Source: Allomyces arbusculus
Taxonomy: Eukaryota > Blastocladiomycota > Blastocladiomycetes > Blastocladiales > Blastocladiaceae
Reading direction: 5' to 3'
Assembly: GCA_027604705.1 (NCBI GenBank)
Contig: JADHYV010000008.1
Coordinates: 124,001-188,000 of the forward strand
DNA: 64,000 nucleotides
This document shows, piece by piece, positions 1 to 11,435 of the stretch. The translations under genes and the position numbers were made by a program. The notes beneath the pieces were generated by a model. The model had not been told where the DNA came from and made no database searches. It worked only from the letters and a program-made list of their open reading frames with translations. Numbering within the stretch: the stretch's first letter is position 1; each line of letters starts with the position of its first letter.

Positions 1-100
1 CCACGGCCAGCCCACTGAACGAAAAATCAAGTCGACCGGCCATCCATTCTGGCCGCCCCTTGCTCGATTCATTTCCGACCAACCCATCAACTTCATCACC

Positions 101-910
101 ATGGGCCAAGGCCAATCTAAGCCCGCAGAGCCCGTCGTGTTCGTGAACACGGTGCCGCTCATGGTAACACATACCACCAACTCGACCCTTCTGCACCATC
201 GCCACTCCTGACCCGATTGCGACTTTACCAGGTCAGCGAGCGGCTCGTGCACAACCTCGATGCCGCCGAGTCCGGCGCCGCCGGCACCCCAACGCAATCC
301 TCGTCTGAGCCCGCTCCCGCACCCGTCGCGACCTCGGCCCCCTCCCTTTCTGAGGAGGAACTGCACGCGCTCGTCGAGGAACGCGTCGCGCAGCGCGTCG
401 CCGCTGAACTTGAGCGGCGGATCGCGACCGAGGGTGTGCGCAAGGATAACCGCGAACAGCTGTCGTCGCAGGTCGCGCTGCGCGAGGCCGAGGATATGCT
501 GCAGCGGCTGGGCCGGATCAGGTCCGTTCGGAAGCTATGTGGTGTGCGATGGAGAGGAGCGAGGTGGGATACTGACGGAGTGGAGTGTCTAGTTTGCCGA
601 CGCCCGAGGCGAACCCAGCGTGCCTTGCCGCGCAGGAGCAAGTGATTGCGTGCTTCAAGTGCGTTGGTTCTGCCCTTTTTTCCCCGATCAGTGGATGTCG
701 GAGGACTGACCGCAGCTTGTTCTCTCGCACAGGGCCAACCCGACGCGCCCATTGGACTGCTGGCAGGAAGTCGAGGCGTTCAAGGCATCTCTCAAGGTCG
801 TGCAGAAGGTGCGTGCCGACCCTTGTACGCTCACATTCTCGACCCACACCTCACCCTCGCATCTCTCCCATTTTTTCCAGGAGTTCATTCATGCCGCGAG
901 CCAACTGTAG
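101..910 (+). CDS. MIC19: MIC19-like subunit of the MICOS complex (CHCH domain)
   Basis: Likely subunit of the mitochondrial MICOS complex, which shapes crista junctions from the intermembrane space. I place five exons at 101-163, 232-521, 593-658, 733-808 and 881-910. The start MGQGQSKP is a classic N-myristoylation sequence and resembles fungal Mic19 starts (MGxxQSKP followed by VVF.N.VP). The middle is a charged, probably coiled-coil region, with ELHALVEERVAQRVAAELER near residue 60. The last exons give a CHCH module: C-(X9)-C in CLAAQEQVIAC, then C-(X10)-C ending in LDCWQEVEAFK; the tryptophan and EV.AFK are typical of Mic19. Donors are GTAAC, GTCCG, GTGCG and GTGCG. The gene converges on the gamma-SNAP gene, whose stop lies 170 bases away. 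What is seen is the motif order and exon phase; the function is assigned by family resemblance. Confidence 0.8.
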
Positions 911-1077
911 CCGGCTCGTCCATCCACCGTAGTTTTCCCATGTGTACACGCATCATCATTTCCTCCCACCATGTCGTTGCGACCTTGTCTGTCAGATCCG
1001 ATTCAAGAAAACATATCAGCATTATCACAAGCTCCTTGCCCCCTCTCTACCTCCCTCTCTCCGCGCTGACAGCGCGG

Positions 1078-2629
1078 TTACAAAAAGTCGTCCCCGTCCT
1101 CTTCCTCAATCGGCCGCGCCGGCACCGGCGGCGGCAACGGTGTACCCGGACTAAACCCGGGAATCGCCGGCGCCGGACCGCCTGCAGCGGGAGGAGGTCC
1201 GAACCCTGGAATCCCCGGTGCGGGCGCTGCGGCGGGCCCACCGAACCCAGGAATCGGCGCCGGCGCTGGCGCGGCAGGTGCGGCACCCCCCGCGAACCCC
1301 GGAATCGGCGCTGCGGCGACAGCGGGCGGTGGCGGGGCGAACCCCGGAATCGGCGCTGGCGCCGGGACCGTCGGTGTCGGTGCGAACCCAGGGATCGGCG
1401 CGCCGGCGACGGGCGTCGGCGGCAACGGGACCGCCGCGGGCACGAACCCCGGGACCGGCGGCGGCGGAGGGGCACTGCCACCCCCAATCCCGCCCATGGG
1501 CCCGTGAGTTTCCAACTTACGCGCGATGCGCACGATCGGAGCGTCGAGGAACGTGATCAACTGGGCGGAGGTCGCGGCCTGTAGCGCGTCCGGGTCGCCG
1601 CGGTCCATGGCGTCCAGTAAGGACGAGGCGAGGTGCAACTCGTCCCGCGCAAGTTGATTGTCGGCGGCGGCCTGGTCGAAGAGTTGCGAGGCCCGGACGC
1701 CGTCGTTGATGGCGAGATGCACGATGATCAGCGAGAGGACGGTCTTGGAGAGGCCGTTGGCGTTGGTGATTTTCGTGTATGCGGTGCGTTGCAGGTCGAG
1801 GAAGTGGATGACCGAGTCCATCCTGGAGGAGGATTAGGCGCATGAAAGTGAGCGCAACAATGGGGAAGGGGGGGGGGGGGAGGGGGTCCAGACGTACAGG
1901 TTCCGCGACGCGGCAAACGCAACGGCACGCTTGATCGAATCGATGGCGATCCGGTACCGCTCCTCGTCCTGGTAGAGCGTGATGCACTCATCCCAGTGAG
2001 CAAGAGCCTGCGGGACTTGGCCCGCGGCATCGGCAGCCCTAATTCGTTGAAGCAGCGTTTCAGCGCAAATGATGCCAGCCACGATGACGAAAAAAAAAAA
2101 ACTGTACTTGGCCGCCTTTTCCAGCGCTTCGGCGGCGCGGTCGGGCGTGCCGTTGAGCACAAAGCACTCGGACGCGCGATGGTAGAGCGTGGCCGCACGC
2201 GCCGGGTCATTGACGGCGGGCGTGGTCGCGAGCTGCGCGGCCGTCTCGAAAGCCTTGGCAGCCATATAGGTCGAGTCGGCCTTGATCCAGCACTCGGCCG
2301 AGTCGAGGAACGAGGTCATGGCCAGGTCGGGCCGCTCCGTCTTGACAATGGTCGCTGTTGCAGCAGGTATCTCCACCGGTTACTCTTTAGTAACGGCGCG
2401 GCAGGGGGCGGAACTAGGTACCGGCACGTTCAAACTCTTGCGCCGCCGTCTCCGGGTCGGGCTTCCAAAAGAAGCCGAATCTCGGCTTCGTGATCCTAAG
2501 CGCGCGCTCAACGTCATTATTCCGCGCGTTAGCGCGACAATACTTGCACCGAGTTCGTCAAGCAAGGCGCGGTACTGACGCTTTCAGCGCGTTATGGCGG
2601 TGCGCCTCGGACTCGGCGACGCGGCTCAT
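1078..2629 (-). CDS. Gamma-SNAP-like SNARE disassembly adaptor with IPGF-repeat tail
   Basis: Gamma-type soluble NSF attachment protein, expected to link SNARE complexes to the NSF ATPase during membrane fusion. Five exons fit in phase: 2580-2629, 2422-2495, 2108-2354, 1898-2038 and 1078-1822, giving about 418 residues. The N-terminus reads MSRVAESEAHRHNALKA then ITKPRFGFFWKPDPETAAQE, matching the 'KWKPD...AA.EY' helix pair of gamma-SNAP. TPR-like helices follow (SAECWIKADSTYMAAKAFE; ALAHWDECITLYQDEERYR). The family is about 310 residues long; the extra length is a proline-rich tail with seven copies of an I/VPGF motif before an acidic DDFL end. A 13-base G run lies inside the last intron. 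Family assignment is strong; the role of the tail is unknown. Confidence 0.85.
1868..1880 (+). repeat. Poly-G run, 13 bases
   Basis: Lies in the last intron of the gamma-SNAP gene, where it is a C run on the transcript, about 45 bases before the acceptor. Confidence 0.9.
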
Positions 2630-2993
2630 GGTGTCTGATAGCGACTTGGGGGTAGCTGAGCTGGATCCTTGGTCCAATTGTTTGCTGGTACTCGTGCACG
2701 GGTGCGGATTGGTTGGATTGCTTCCAATAGGCAGTCAACGACAACGAGCCCGTCGGCAAGGAGCGCTGTTGGCAACAGTACGTGCGATGGAAGTTTTTGT
2801 CGCGGTCACATGTGTATGAAAAGACACGGCTCTCGGTCTCCTCTTGCCAATCACAAACGTGCAAGCTGCAAGCTGCAAGCACCTTTAGCTACACCATCAT
2901 TTGCAGCCAGCGACGCTTCATCCAACTTGCCGCACTCAGCTGCAACCGCTACGATCCCCTGGACCTCGCTGCAACTCCCCTTTCCCGGCCATC

Positions 2994-4032
2994 ATGGACG
3001 CTTCCAGCAGGCCGCTGACCCAAGTCGAGCGCCATTTGGCACAAGCCCTGGCCAACATTTCCGCGGGAACCGACGCCTGGTCCAAGCTCATCGACGATGG
3101 CTTCTTGATGTGCAATAAAATGGTCTCGCTTTATCTCAGCAAATGGTAATGGTGAGCGTCCTCGTGTGTTTGTCAGAATTCGCGCATGCATGGGTTTTGA
3201 TCACCTCCCCGTTCCGTCACGACAGCAACGCAAAAGCCGATGATGCCGATGAGCCGTGGACGGGAGCCGCCATTTCCGCGTGGGCCCGGTTAGGCCGTCG
3301 GCCAGGAGCCGCTGCTTTGCACGATGGCGCTGAGGCAGAAGTGTTCGAGGACAGGCTCGCTGTTGAGATCACCAAGGCCGACGAGGAAATCGCTGACTGG
3401 CACGCGAAACTCGGCAAGATGATCCGGTTATTGGTACTTTTCCTGCTCTTCAACCACACAGTTTTTTTTTTTTTCACGGTCCTCACCATTCTGATCTGCC
3501 GTGCAGCAATCGCAATTCGCCAAACTGCAAGACGCATCCGTCCTTGTGCAAGTCGGTCTCCTCAACATGCCCGTGCCGGCCTCGGGCCTCGTCTTTGACC
3601 TGATCAAGCCCGACACCCTACGTACGCTCTTTCCACCATCTTTCACACCTTCTCCACCCGCTCGCTTCTCACACGCCCCTGTGCCCTCAAGGTGACCTCG
3701 TCACGCACACGGTGCACATGTATGCGCTCGACTTGGCCCTGAAACTGCAGCTCATGGGCACGCTGACAACGCTCGGCAATGCGTCGTCAACGACGGTCGG
3801 CATGACGGCACCGTACGCGTCGGTTCTGGGCCAAATGGAGGAAGACGGTCCGCGATTGGTATTGCCGGCACCGACGACCAACGACATCGATCGCGCCGAG
3901 CTGATCAATTTGATGGCGCTCTGGATGTACCAGCCGACTGTGCATCGGCAGCACGTTGCCGAGCTGCGCGACGTGGCGCGGCTGGTCAAGGTGATGACGG
4001 GCGGGAGCAGCGCGCAGGGGAGACGGAGGTGA
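2994..4032 (+). CDS. CINP-like protein (CDK2-interacting protein family)
   Basis: About 271 residues from four exons (2994-3145, 3226-3433, 3507-3621, 3692-4032), all joining in phase. The protein is helical, with no signal peptide or membrane segment. Two blocks resemble animal CINP: an N-terminal block, WSKLIDDGFLMCNKMVSLYL (compare W..LNDTGFTVANNIVNL), and a C-terminal block, ELINLMALWMYQPTVHRQHV (compare LSYLSMWLHQPYV). CINP is known as a partner of CDK2/CDC7 in replication-checkpoint work and as part of an AAA-ATPase complex in ribosome biogenesis. The call rests on these two motifs and on length (CINP about 212), so it is moderate. A 14-base T run sits in the second intron. Confidence 0.6.
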
Positions 4033-4190
4033 TTGGGTATTTACCGTGTCGGTGATCGTTGTGTGTTCAACAAGTTGGTTATGGTTGTGAGACCCTCGTC
4101 TTCAGGAGCACTCAACATTCCCCGTTTCTGACCGTCAGGCAAAACGACCTTCATTCAAACCACTTCACCACCCGCTCGCTCGCTATCGCT

Positions 4191-7100
4191 TCACGTATCG
4201 CTCGCCTCGTCCTCGCCACTCTCCTCGACATCCACCATCTCATCATCCTCGCCATCCCCCTCCACGTCCCCATCCTCGACATCCACCGTCCGTGCCGGCT
4301 CATCCGGATCACTCAAACTGCTACTATCCCCGCCCTCATCAGACGCCTCCACCGGCGCCGCCGCCGCCGCGGGCCGTCCCCGACGCGGCCGCCCCGGCCC
4401 GCGTCGCGGCGTCTCCTCCTCCACCGCCTCCTCTTCCTCTTCATCCACCACCGCGACTGACGCACTCCGGCCACGTCCTCGTCCGCGGCCCCTCCCCCGC
4501 GGGCGACCGCGGGACGTTGACCCGCGCGGCCTGCCGCGTCCACGGCCCCGGCCACGGCCACGTCCGCGCCCGCGGCCACGACCCGACGTCGTCGCGCGCG
4601 GCGGGTACGGCACGACCACCTCCCCACCATCATCGTCGCGCTTCACAACACCACGGTCCGGATCGAACGCGAATGCGCCGCACCGCACGTGGCCCGGCAC
4701 GAGGACGCGGGTTCCGCCGAGCGTGGCCCACATCGCGCCGTGCCGCACGTGCATCGCGAGTGAGGTCAGGTCCGGGTCGGGGCGGCAGCACGGGCACGTG
4801 TAGGGTCCTTCGTCACCGTTGGCCGGGTCGCACGCGCGGTGCACGTGCCGCTTACACTGCGAGCATTCAGCACAGTCGGCGGTATCCGGTTCGGTGCGCA
4901 AACACATTGGGCAGTAGGCGCGCGAATCGAGATGTGCGCGGCACGCGCGGCAGAAGGTGCCAATGTAAGTATCGTCCTCAACGACGTGCGTGAGCGGGAC
5001 TGCCGCTGCGGACGCTGCGGCCGGCGCGTCCTTGGGTGCGGCTTTATTGTCGTCCTCGTCGTCCTCGACCTCCATCGCGTCCTCGACGTCCGCGTCCTCG
5101 CCGTCCCCAACCGTGGGCACCGCCTTCTCCATGACGCTTTCCGGCCTTGACGACCCCTCCGGGAACCCCTGTGCGCCGCACCCGTTACAGTACGCGCACA
5201 GCGGACACAGCCACTTCCCCTGCGGCGGCGCCGCCAAGTTCGGGACCAGGCAGTACGTGTGCCACCCGCGCTCGCAGTGGTCGCAGAAGAGCAGCTGGTC
5301 CTCGACGCCCGTCCGCGCACAGACGACGCAGTTCTTGCACGTCGAACAGTGCCAGTCGTACGTGGTCACCCGCGCGAGGGTCGTCGGGGTCGTGATATCC
5401 GCACAGGGCGCGTGAAACCGGCGCGCACAGTTGGCGCACGCGAGTCCCGTGGGGTTGATCGAATCCACCGGTGTATCTTCCACGGCGGGCGCGAGGTCGA
5501 CGGCGTCTTTACAGAACGGACACTGGTCGGGGTCGGGCGACGCCACGCGCGCGGGGTTCGAGTCCTGGTTCCGGTGGTAAGAGCAAAACTCGCCCTGGTC
5601 GTTCACGATCCGGCGGCACGGATCACCCGACGACGAGACACCCGAGCACAAGACGACCGATTTCGGCGGCACGTTTGCGGCCTGCTGGTTGCGGTGGTAG
5701 TTGCAGAATTCACCGGCGTAGTTGACCAGGCGGCGGCACGGGTCGCCCGTGTACGACACGCCGGAACAGTACATGACGGGTTTCGGCGCGGTCGCTTGCG
5801 CGCCCTTGGACGCCAATGCCGCGGCGAGGACAGCGAAGGGCATATCCTCGTAGGCTGTGAGCAGCGGCGGGCCGCCGGGCGGCGCGCCGAGACCGCCAGC
5901 GCTGGGCGGGAGCGCGGCGGCTGGGGCAGTCGCGTGCAGAACCGTTGTCACGGCGCTGTATGCCGGCGAGTCGGACCCAAAATCGGTCGCGGACGGCGCG
6001 CCCGTGACCACACCGTGCGGCTCAACCCCGGGGGATGCGACGAACCGGTCCGGGTGAATCGCGAGCCGTGTCTGCGCCTGACCCGGGACTAGAGCGATCG
6101 GGTGCGTCGCGGCCAGGTCACCACCGGGCGGCAAATCCGTCCACCCGGGCTCGACGTTACTGCCCACGGGAATCTGCGGGAACGCGACCCCCGGCTCGAT
6201 CTTGTGGTCGGTCGCATGCTTGACCTGAATCCCAGCGCGCGTCGGCTGGCGCGATTCCGGGACGAACGAGAGCCCCGTATGTGCATCGACGAACGCGCCG
6301 CGGGCCGACTTGCGAAACGCGGCGAGCCGCGCATTGTACTCGCGTGTCGACAGCGCCGCGTGGTACATATGTTCGACGGACGCGGTGCCGCGCGAACTGA
6401 CCGGTGGTAAGTTGTGCACACGCGCATAGTCGTTGAGCGCCTGGAGGTACTTGGACGGGTTCGTGGTTGCGGCCAAGAGGTCGGTGCGCGGGAGCGCCAT
6501 GGCGGCCGCGAGTTTCGTGGCACTGACGGCTGATAGGGCGGGGGCGCCGGGGAATGCAGCAGCGGAGACGCTAGCAGCGCCTGCAGCGGTGGTTGCCGGT
6601 AGAGGGGTGGATTCGGACGCGGGCGTGTCGGATTCGGACGACGAGTCGTCGGCGCTGTTGTATTCCTTGTCGCCGACCCAATAGTCGTCGCGGACGGGCT
6701 TGCCCTTGCGGACCACGGCTAAAAGATAAATCAGAGTAAGATACAGAGGAAGAAGACTCGCCGTCTGAGCATGCACAGGAGTCGTACCATGACCGAAATG
6801 GCGAAACACGGTGCGTGCCGGCAACAGCGTAATATTGCGCGACTTCAAGTGCGGCGAGAGCAGGCCCACACTGGCCAAGTACTCGCGTTGTTTCTCCGTG
6901 GTCCAGAGCCGCGTCAATTGCGGGTTGCGCATAAAGAGCGTGAACCCGTCGCGCTGGCCGACGCACTTGGCCACGTCGGGCGCAAACATGTACCGACGCG
7001 TCGGGTGTCGCTCCGGGATCAGGAACGACGGGATCTTGAAGCGGCGCGCTGTATCAATGAGGTGTGATCAGTCTTCTCTCCTCTCCTCCTTGGCAAACTC

Positions 7101-7528
7101 GACTCATGGCCCGGGAAGAACGTACTCCCCGTCAACTCGCCATCCTTGTTGATCTTCTCCTCACCCTTGGGATCAATCTTGTCCTCGCCCGCCTCCTCTT
7201 CCTCAATCGGCGGGTTTCGGTCAGCGCCCGACCGGCTCAAGATCGATGACGACGACGACGCCGCGGTCTTGTTGGGCGTGGGCGTGCTCGTCCCTGCTGC
7301 TGACGCCGCCGAGCTCTTGGGCGCGCGACCGCGCCGGCGCTTCGAGGACGAGGCGTCCGAGGCAGGCGTGCCCTCAACATCGAGTCGCGCCGTGCTCGCA
7401 GTACGGCGCATGGGCGTGACGGGCGGAAGCGACGGCGAGCTCAGTGGCGACGCCGGCGGCTCGGACGGACGCGGCGTGCCGCGCGTGCTGGAGCGCGTTG
7501 CCGCGGGGCTCACGGATCGGCCGGCCAT
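4191..7528 (-). CDS. RSC7/SWP82-type chromatin-remodelling subunit fused to PHD fingers (PHF10-like)
   Basis: Predicted SWI/SNF-family subunit of about 1063 residues from exons 7126-7528, 6788-7048 and 4191-6718. After a low-complexity N-terminus comes 'DGELTG', then FKIPSFLIPERHPTRRYMFA and VGQRDGFTLFMRN...LLPARTVFRHFGH, the pattern of the CRC_subunit (RSC7/SWP82) or SAY domain, around residues 130-230. Two short zinc-like modules repeat the pattern CSGVS..GDPCRR..N..GEFC.YHRNQ. Then tandem PHD fingers of the DPF/PHF10 kind (CANCARRFHAPC; CVVCARTG; CDHCERGWHTYC; WLCPLC) and a further Cys/His-rich segment (CRACRAHLDSRAYCPMC; CSQCKRHVHRAC). The tail carries RG-rich and AT-hook-like GRPRG blocks and ends acidic. 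Yeast RSC7 lacks PHD fingers; animal PHF10 has both parts. The gene is divergent from SLY1. Confidence 0.85.
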
Positions 7529-8181
7529 GGCTTGCAAATTGATGCGTCACTGTGATCACGGCGGAGGTGGTCGCTTTCTGGGAGGTTGGGTGCGGTGCAG
7601 CTCTTGTTGCGTGCGGCCAGTGAGCTGGAGCCGCGGTCGAGAAAGGTCTCTGGCCGCAGGTCCGCTGGGTCCGCGCGGCGCTTGGGGCGATTTGCAGCGA
7701 GTCGAGCGTGGCCGTCGCGGTCGTTGCGGCCGACTTGCGGATGGTGGTCGAGCGCGTGTGGTGGTGGTGGGTGGTGGTGTGGGACGAGCGAGAGGACGGT
7801 TTCAGAGAGCCGGCCCTGCCAAAGCGCCGCCAGTCAGGTGGACCAAGGGACGCTTCGTCTCGCAAGCAGCCGACGCCTGCTCCACTCCATTTCGCCACGT
7901 GTCGGCCTTGGTCAAACACCTGCACGCTGGCGAGGAGGCGACTCGGTCGTGCAGCAGCCGCCATCGTCGAGACGGAGTACCGGCAACTCGCGCTCTTTGC
8001 CAGCACGCGCCGGCCCGCGATTCGACTTGCTGCATTCGCACCGCGACCGACCGTCACGATCAACTGGTGGCCCGGTGGCCGCGTTCAAGCCGCCCTCGAA
8101 CCAGCACAGCTCCGTCAAGCGCGCGATACCAATCCCGAATCGCCATTTGCTTCAATCAGACCACGACCACGACGCGACACC
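7529..8181. promoter_or_regulatory. Shared 5' region of the RSC7/PHF10-like gene and SLY1
   Basis: These 653 bases separate two divergent start codons, so they must hold both promoters. Open frames run through it on both strands, but they have no protein-like pattern and reflect the high GC. I see no TATA box or other named site I would defend. Confidence 0.5.
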
Positions 8182-10465
8182 ATGGCCTCGTTCCTCACGC
8201 AGCTCGCTGCCAACGTGGCCGACGTGACGGGCAGTCCGGGAACGCCGGCGACCATGCCTACGGCGCCCTCGCTGCGCACTGCGACGCGAAGTACGCTCGC
8301 CATGATCAACGCTCCAACCTCATCAGCGATCCCGATCCCTGACCCTCCATCGCCGCCGGTTCTTAATAGCCGCGCTCCTCAAGATGCTCGCGCTCGACGA
8401 CGACGCCGACCCATCGACCAACTCCACCACCGCCCCCGTCGTGACCGCCGGCCAATGGAAAGTGCTGATCCTCGACTCGGAGGGCCGCGACGTGCTCACT
8501 CCCGTGCTCAACCTGTCCGATTTGCGCGACGCCGGCGTAACCGTACACATGTCCCTCGGCGCGCCACGGCAACCACTGCGTGATGTGCCCGCCGTCTACT
8601 TTGTCTCGCCGACCGCCGCCAATATTGCGCGTATCATTGACGACATTGCCGCCAATCTCTACGAGGCGTTCTACCTGCACTTCACGTCGTCGCTCCCGCG
8701 AGCACTTCTGGAACAACTCGCGCAGTCGCTCGTCCAGCGAGACGCGGCACACCGCGTGGCCAAAGTCATGGACCAGTACTTGCCGTTCCGCGTGCTCGAA
8801 GACGGCCTGTTTTCGCTCGCCGTCCCGCGCGCGTTTGCGACGGTGCATGCACCCGGCACGTCCGAGTCACAAATGGAGTTGCTCGTCGACCAGGTCGCCA
8901 CGGGCCTGTTTGGCGTGTGCACGACGTTGGGCAGTGTTCCCGTGTTGCGGTATGCGCGCGGGAATGCGGCGGAACTGATTGCGACGCGGCTCGAGGCGAA
9001 GCTGCGCGACGCGGCCATGAACCCGCGGAACGGCCTGTTTGATGCGGATGCGCCGCGGCCCGTGTTGGTCCTGCTCGATCGGCACGCGGATTTGGCGACC
9101 ATGGTTGCGCACTCGTGGCTCTATTCGGCGCTCGTGCATGATGTGTTGGACTTGAAGTTGAACCGAATCGCGTGCGCGGTTTGTTCTTCCCGTTCTGCTC
9201 TTCGTTTCCCGACGCGCGACGGACCTCATGCCCGTGCTGTATTGTAGGTGGACGAGAACGGCCAAACAGTGCAAAAGACGTTCGACATTGACGCCGGCAC
9301 CGACTTCATTTGGCGCGCGCATGCCGGGATGCCGTTCCCGGAAGTCGCCGAGGCCGTCGACGTGGAGCTCAACAAGTACAAGCAGGAGGCGCAGGACATT
9401 TTGTCGGCGACGGGCGCGACGTCGCTTGAGGAAATGAACTCCATGTACGTCTGCTCTTCACGCTCTCCAAGCCACCATCCGCCCGCTCACCTCCAACCAT
9501 CCCGCAGGGACACTCCGCTCAACACCAAACAACTGCAATCCGCGCTCACCCAACTCCCCGCGCTGACCGCGCGCAAGCGCGTCATCGACACGCACATGCA
9601 AGTCGCGACGGCTCTCCTCTCGGCCATCCAGGCCCGCGGGCTCGACGTCCTTTTTGAGACCGAGCAAAAACTGACCCGTGCCGCCGTCGCCGATATCGTC
9701 AAGGATCCGTCCCGCGACCCGGTCGACAAGTTGCGGCTGATCCTCGTCTACGACCTGACCGCGCACGATCCGGTCGCAGCCGACGTGGCCGACTGGCTCG
9801 CGCACGTGCGGTCGCAGGCGCCCGAACTGCCGTACCTCGCGGCCGCAGACTGGTTGAAGTCGCAGCGCGCGCTGCTCGCCGCGACGGCGAGCGCGTCGAA
9901 TGCGCCCGCAGCGCCGGCGCCGGCGCAGCCCGCACGTGGCGGTAATGCGGTCGGTGCGCAAGGCGGGGGCGATTTGTTTGGCCGGTTCAACCGGCTCGCC
10001 GAGACGCTGCAGTTAGGCAACGCGTACGAGACGCTCGTGGGTGCGGCCGCGTCGTGGCTCGGGCGGCACGTGCCCACCGCCGTGCGGCACGTCGAGTGTG
10101 TTTTGGATGGGGTGCCCGACGATCGGTTGGGGACACTGGATCCGCGGTTGCCGCGTGGGGCCAGGGGGGCGGTCACGAATGGAGGAGGGGCGGCGCCCGC
10201 ACGATCGGCGATCGTGGTGATGGTCGGTGGCGGGAATTACCTTGAGTATCAACAGTTGCAGGAGGTGGCGAGGAGCAAGGTACAAGCATGGGTCTGGGTT
10301 GGCGGGGAGGGGTGGAGAAGGCGGGATCGGGGATGGATGGAGCTGACTGACGTGTGTGGGTTGGACGACGTGTAGAAACGGACGGTCGTGTATGGCGCGA
10401 CGGAGATACTCAACGCCAAGGAGTTTTTGCAGCAGTTGGCCGAGTTGGGGGTGGCAAGGACATGA
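8182..10465 (+). CDS. SLY1: Sly1/SCFD1-type Sec1/Munc18 protein
   Basis: Sec1/Munc18 family regulator of ER-Golgi SNAREs. Exons 8182-8290, 8370-9178, 9248-9444, 9508-10279 and 10376-10465 join in phase to about 658 residues, the usual Sly1 size. The first join restores RTALLKMLAL, the conserved Sly1 start of the domain (compare KAALVKMLNL). It is followed by WKVLILDSEGRDVLTPVLN, AVYFVSPTAANIARIIDD, VLVLLDRHADLATMVAHSW and IVVMVGGGNYLEYQQLQE, all family landmarks. An extra Ala/Pro/Gly-rich stretch (about residues 485-520) interrupts domain 3a. The end is VYGATEILNAKEFLQQLAEL, as in Sly1. The second donor is read as GTTTG, so that junction is the least certain. Confidence 0.93.
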
Positions 10466-11435
10466 CCGGACATGACGCGGGATGCAAATGAAGGTATTCA
10501 GTCCCCTGCAAAAATGCCTTCTGGGCGGTTTTATCACAACGATTTTGCGGTCACGCCAAGGACGTAAGCAACTTGACGGCACGACTGATCACGTTTGCTC
10601 TAGGCCGCTTGAGTTAGTTAACGGTTGCCCGCGACTGCCAAGTCGGGACTATGATCCCAACTAACCCCAGCAAGGCCCTGATTGTCATCGATCGTCCTCA
10701 AAGTCTTCGACGTGACGCAGGAAAATCAGCAGAAAATTACAAATCGGTCGAAATGTAGCGCCCAGTTGTAGATAGGGTGACTTGTCCTTTCGCAATTGGA
10801 ACATGAATCTAGCAAAACATGTGAATGCTTGTCCTCAGAGTAGTGAAGCAAGATGCATCAAACTCGTTGAAAAATCTAGCAGAGTGCTCAAACTCATTGC
10901 AAAGAGCGATTTCCCAGCAGAATTGCGGCCCCGATCCCCAAGCAACTTGTGCAATCTCGGCGCCGCACCCAATCTGTCTGAGTTGTAGGATCTGGTTCGA
11001 TTTTGACGACCACAGGATCTCAAAGGGACCAGCCCGGGAAGGGCGGCACCTCCAACTGAGTGCTTTTTATAATACGAACTGTTTGAAGCAAAGGTCATAG
11101 AGTGGCAAGCCAGAAAATGCTTTTGCTTTTCTGCTGGCAGTGCGGTTGTGGGTTTGCGTTGTGATGCGAATAGCAGGCGGCCAAGCCCCTCGCACGTGGG
11201 TATTGTTCTGCGTCCGCGGCCGGCGCGCTTCGTTCCTCTTGTTTCATTTCAGCAGTGTCGCGTTCGCTTCTCCACCGCCAAGTGCCCAGCTCCATCCCGC
11301 CAACGCCCACTTCAACGACGACGTCGACGACGACGACGACGACGACGACGACAACCATTGCCGTCCACTTCCGCGGCAACGTTGTCGCCGCGCCGCACTC
11401 GCACTTCTCCCTCGCAACTGTCTGTCACCGCCGCC
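10466..11435. other. Intergenic, no gene seen
   Basis: These 970 bases follow SLY1 and lead to the Sel1-repeat gene. Composition is less GC-rich in the first two thirds. Only short, non-protein-like frames occur. A GAC/GACGAC trinucleotide stretch lies at about 11317-11352, just upstream of the next start codon. No tRNA-like or other RNA structure was recognised by eye. Confidence 0.5.

Noticed and set aside
1078-1490. IPGF repeats taken as a CIMIP2-like IPGY domain
   Set aside because: They lack the following G..P...R...G..Y part and belong to the gamma-SNAP reading frame.
5540-5580. tRNA-like 'GGTTCGAGTCC' T-loop sequence
   Set aside because: It lies inside the PHD-finger coding exon and no acceptor or anticodon stem can be formed around it. 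No tRNA gene was found in the window.
7146-8342. 398-codon plus-strand frame over the RSC7/PHF10 start and the SLY1 start
   Set aside because: Composition is typical of an antisense GC-rich shadow, and it overlaps exons of two well-supported genes.
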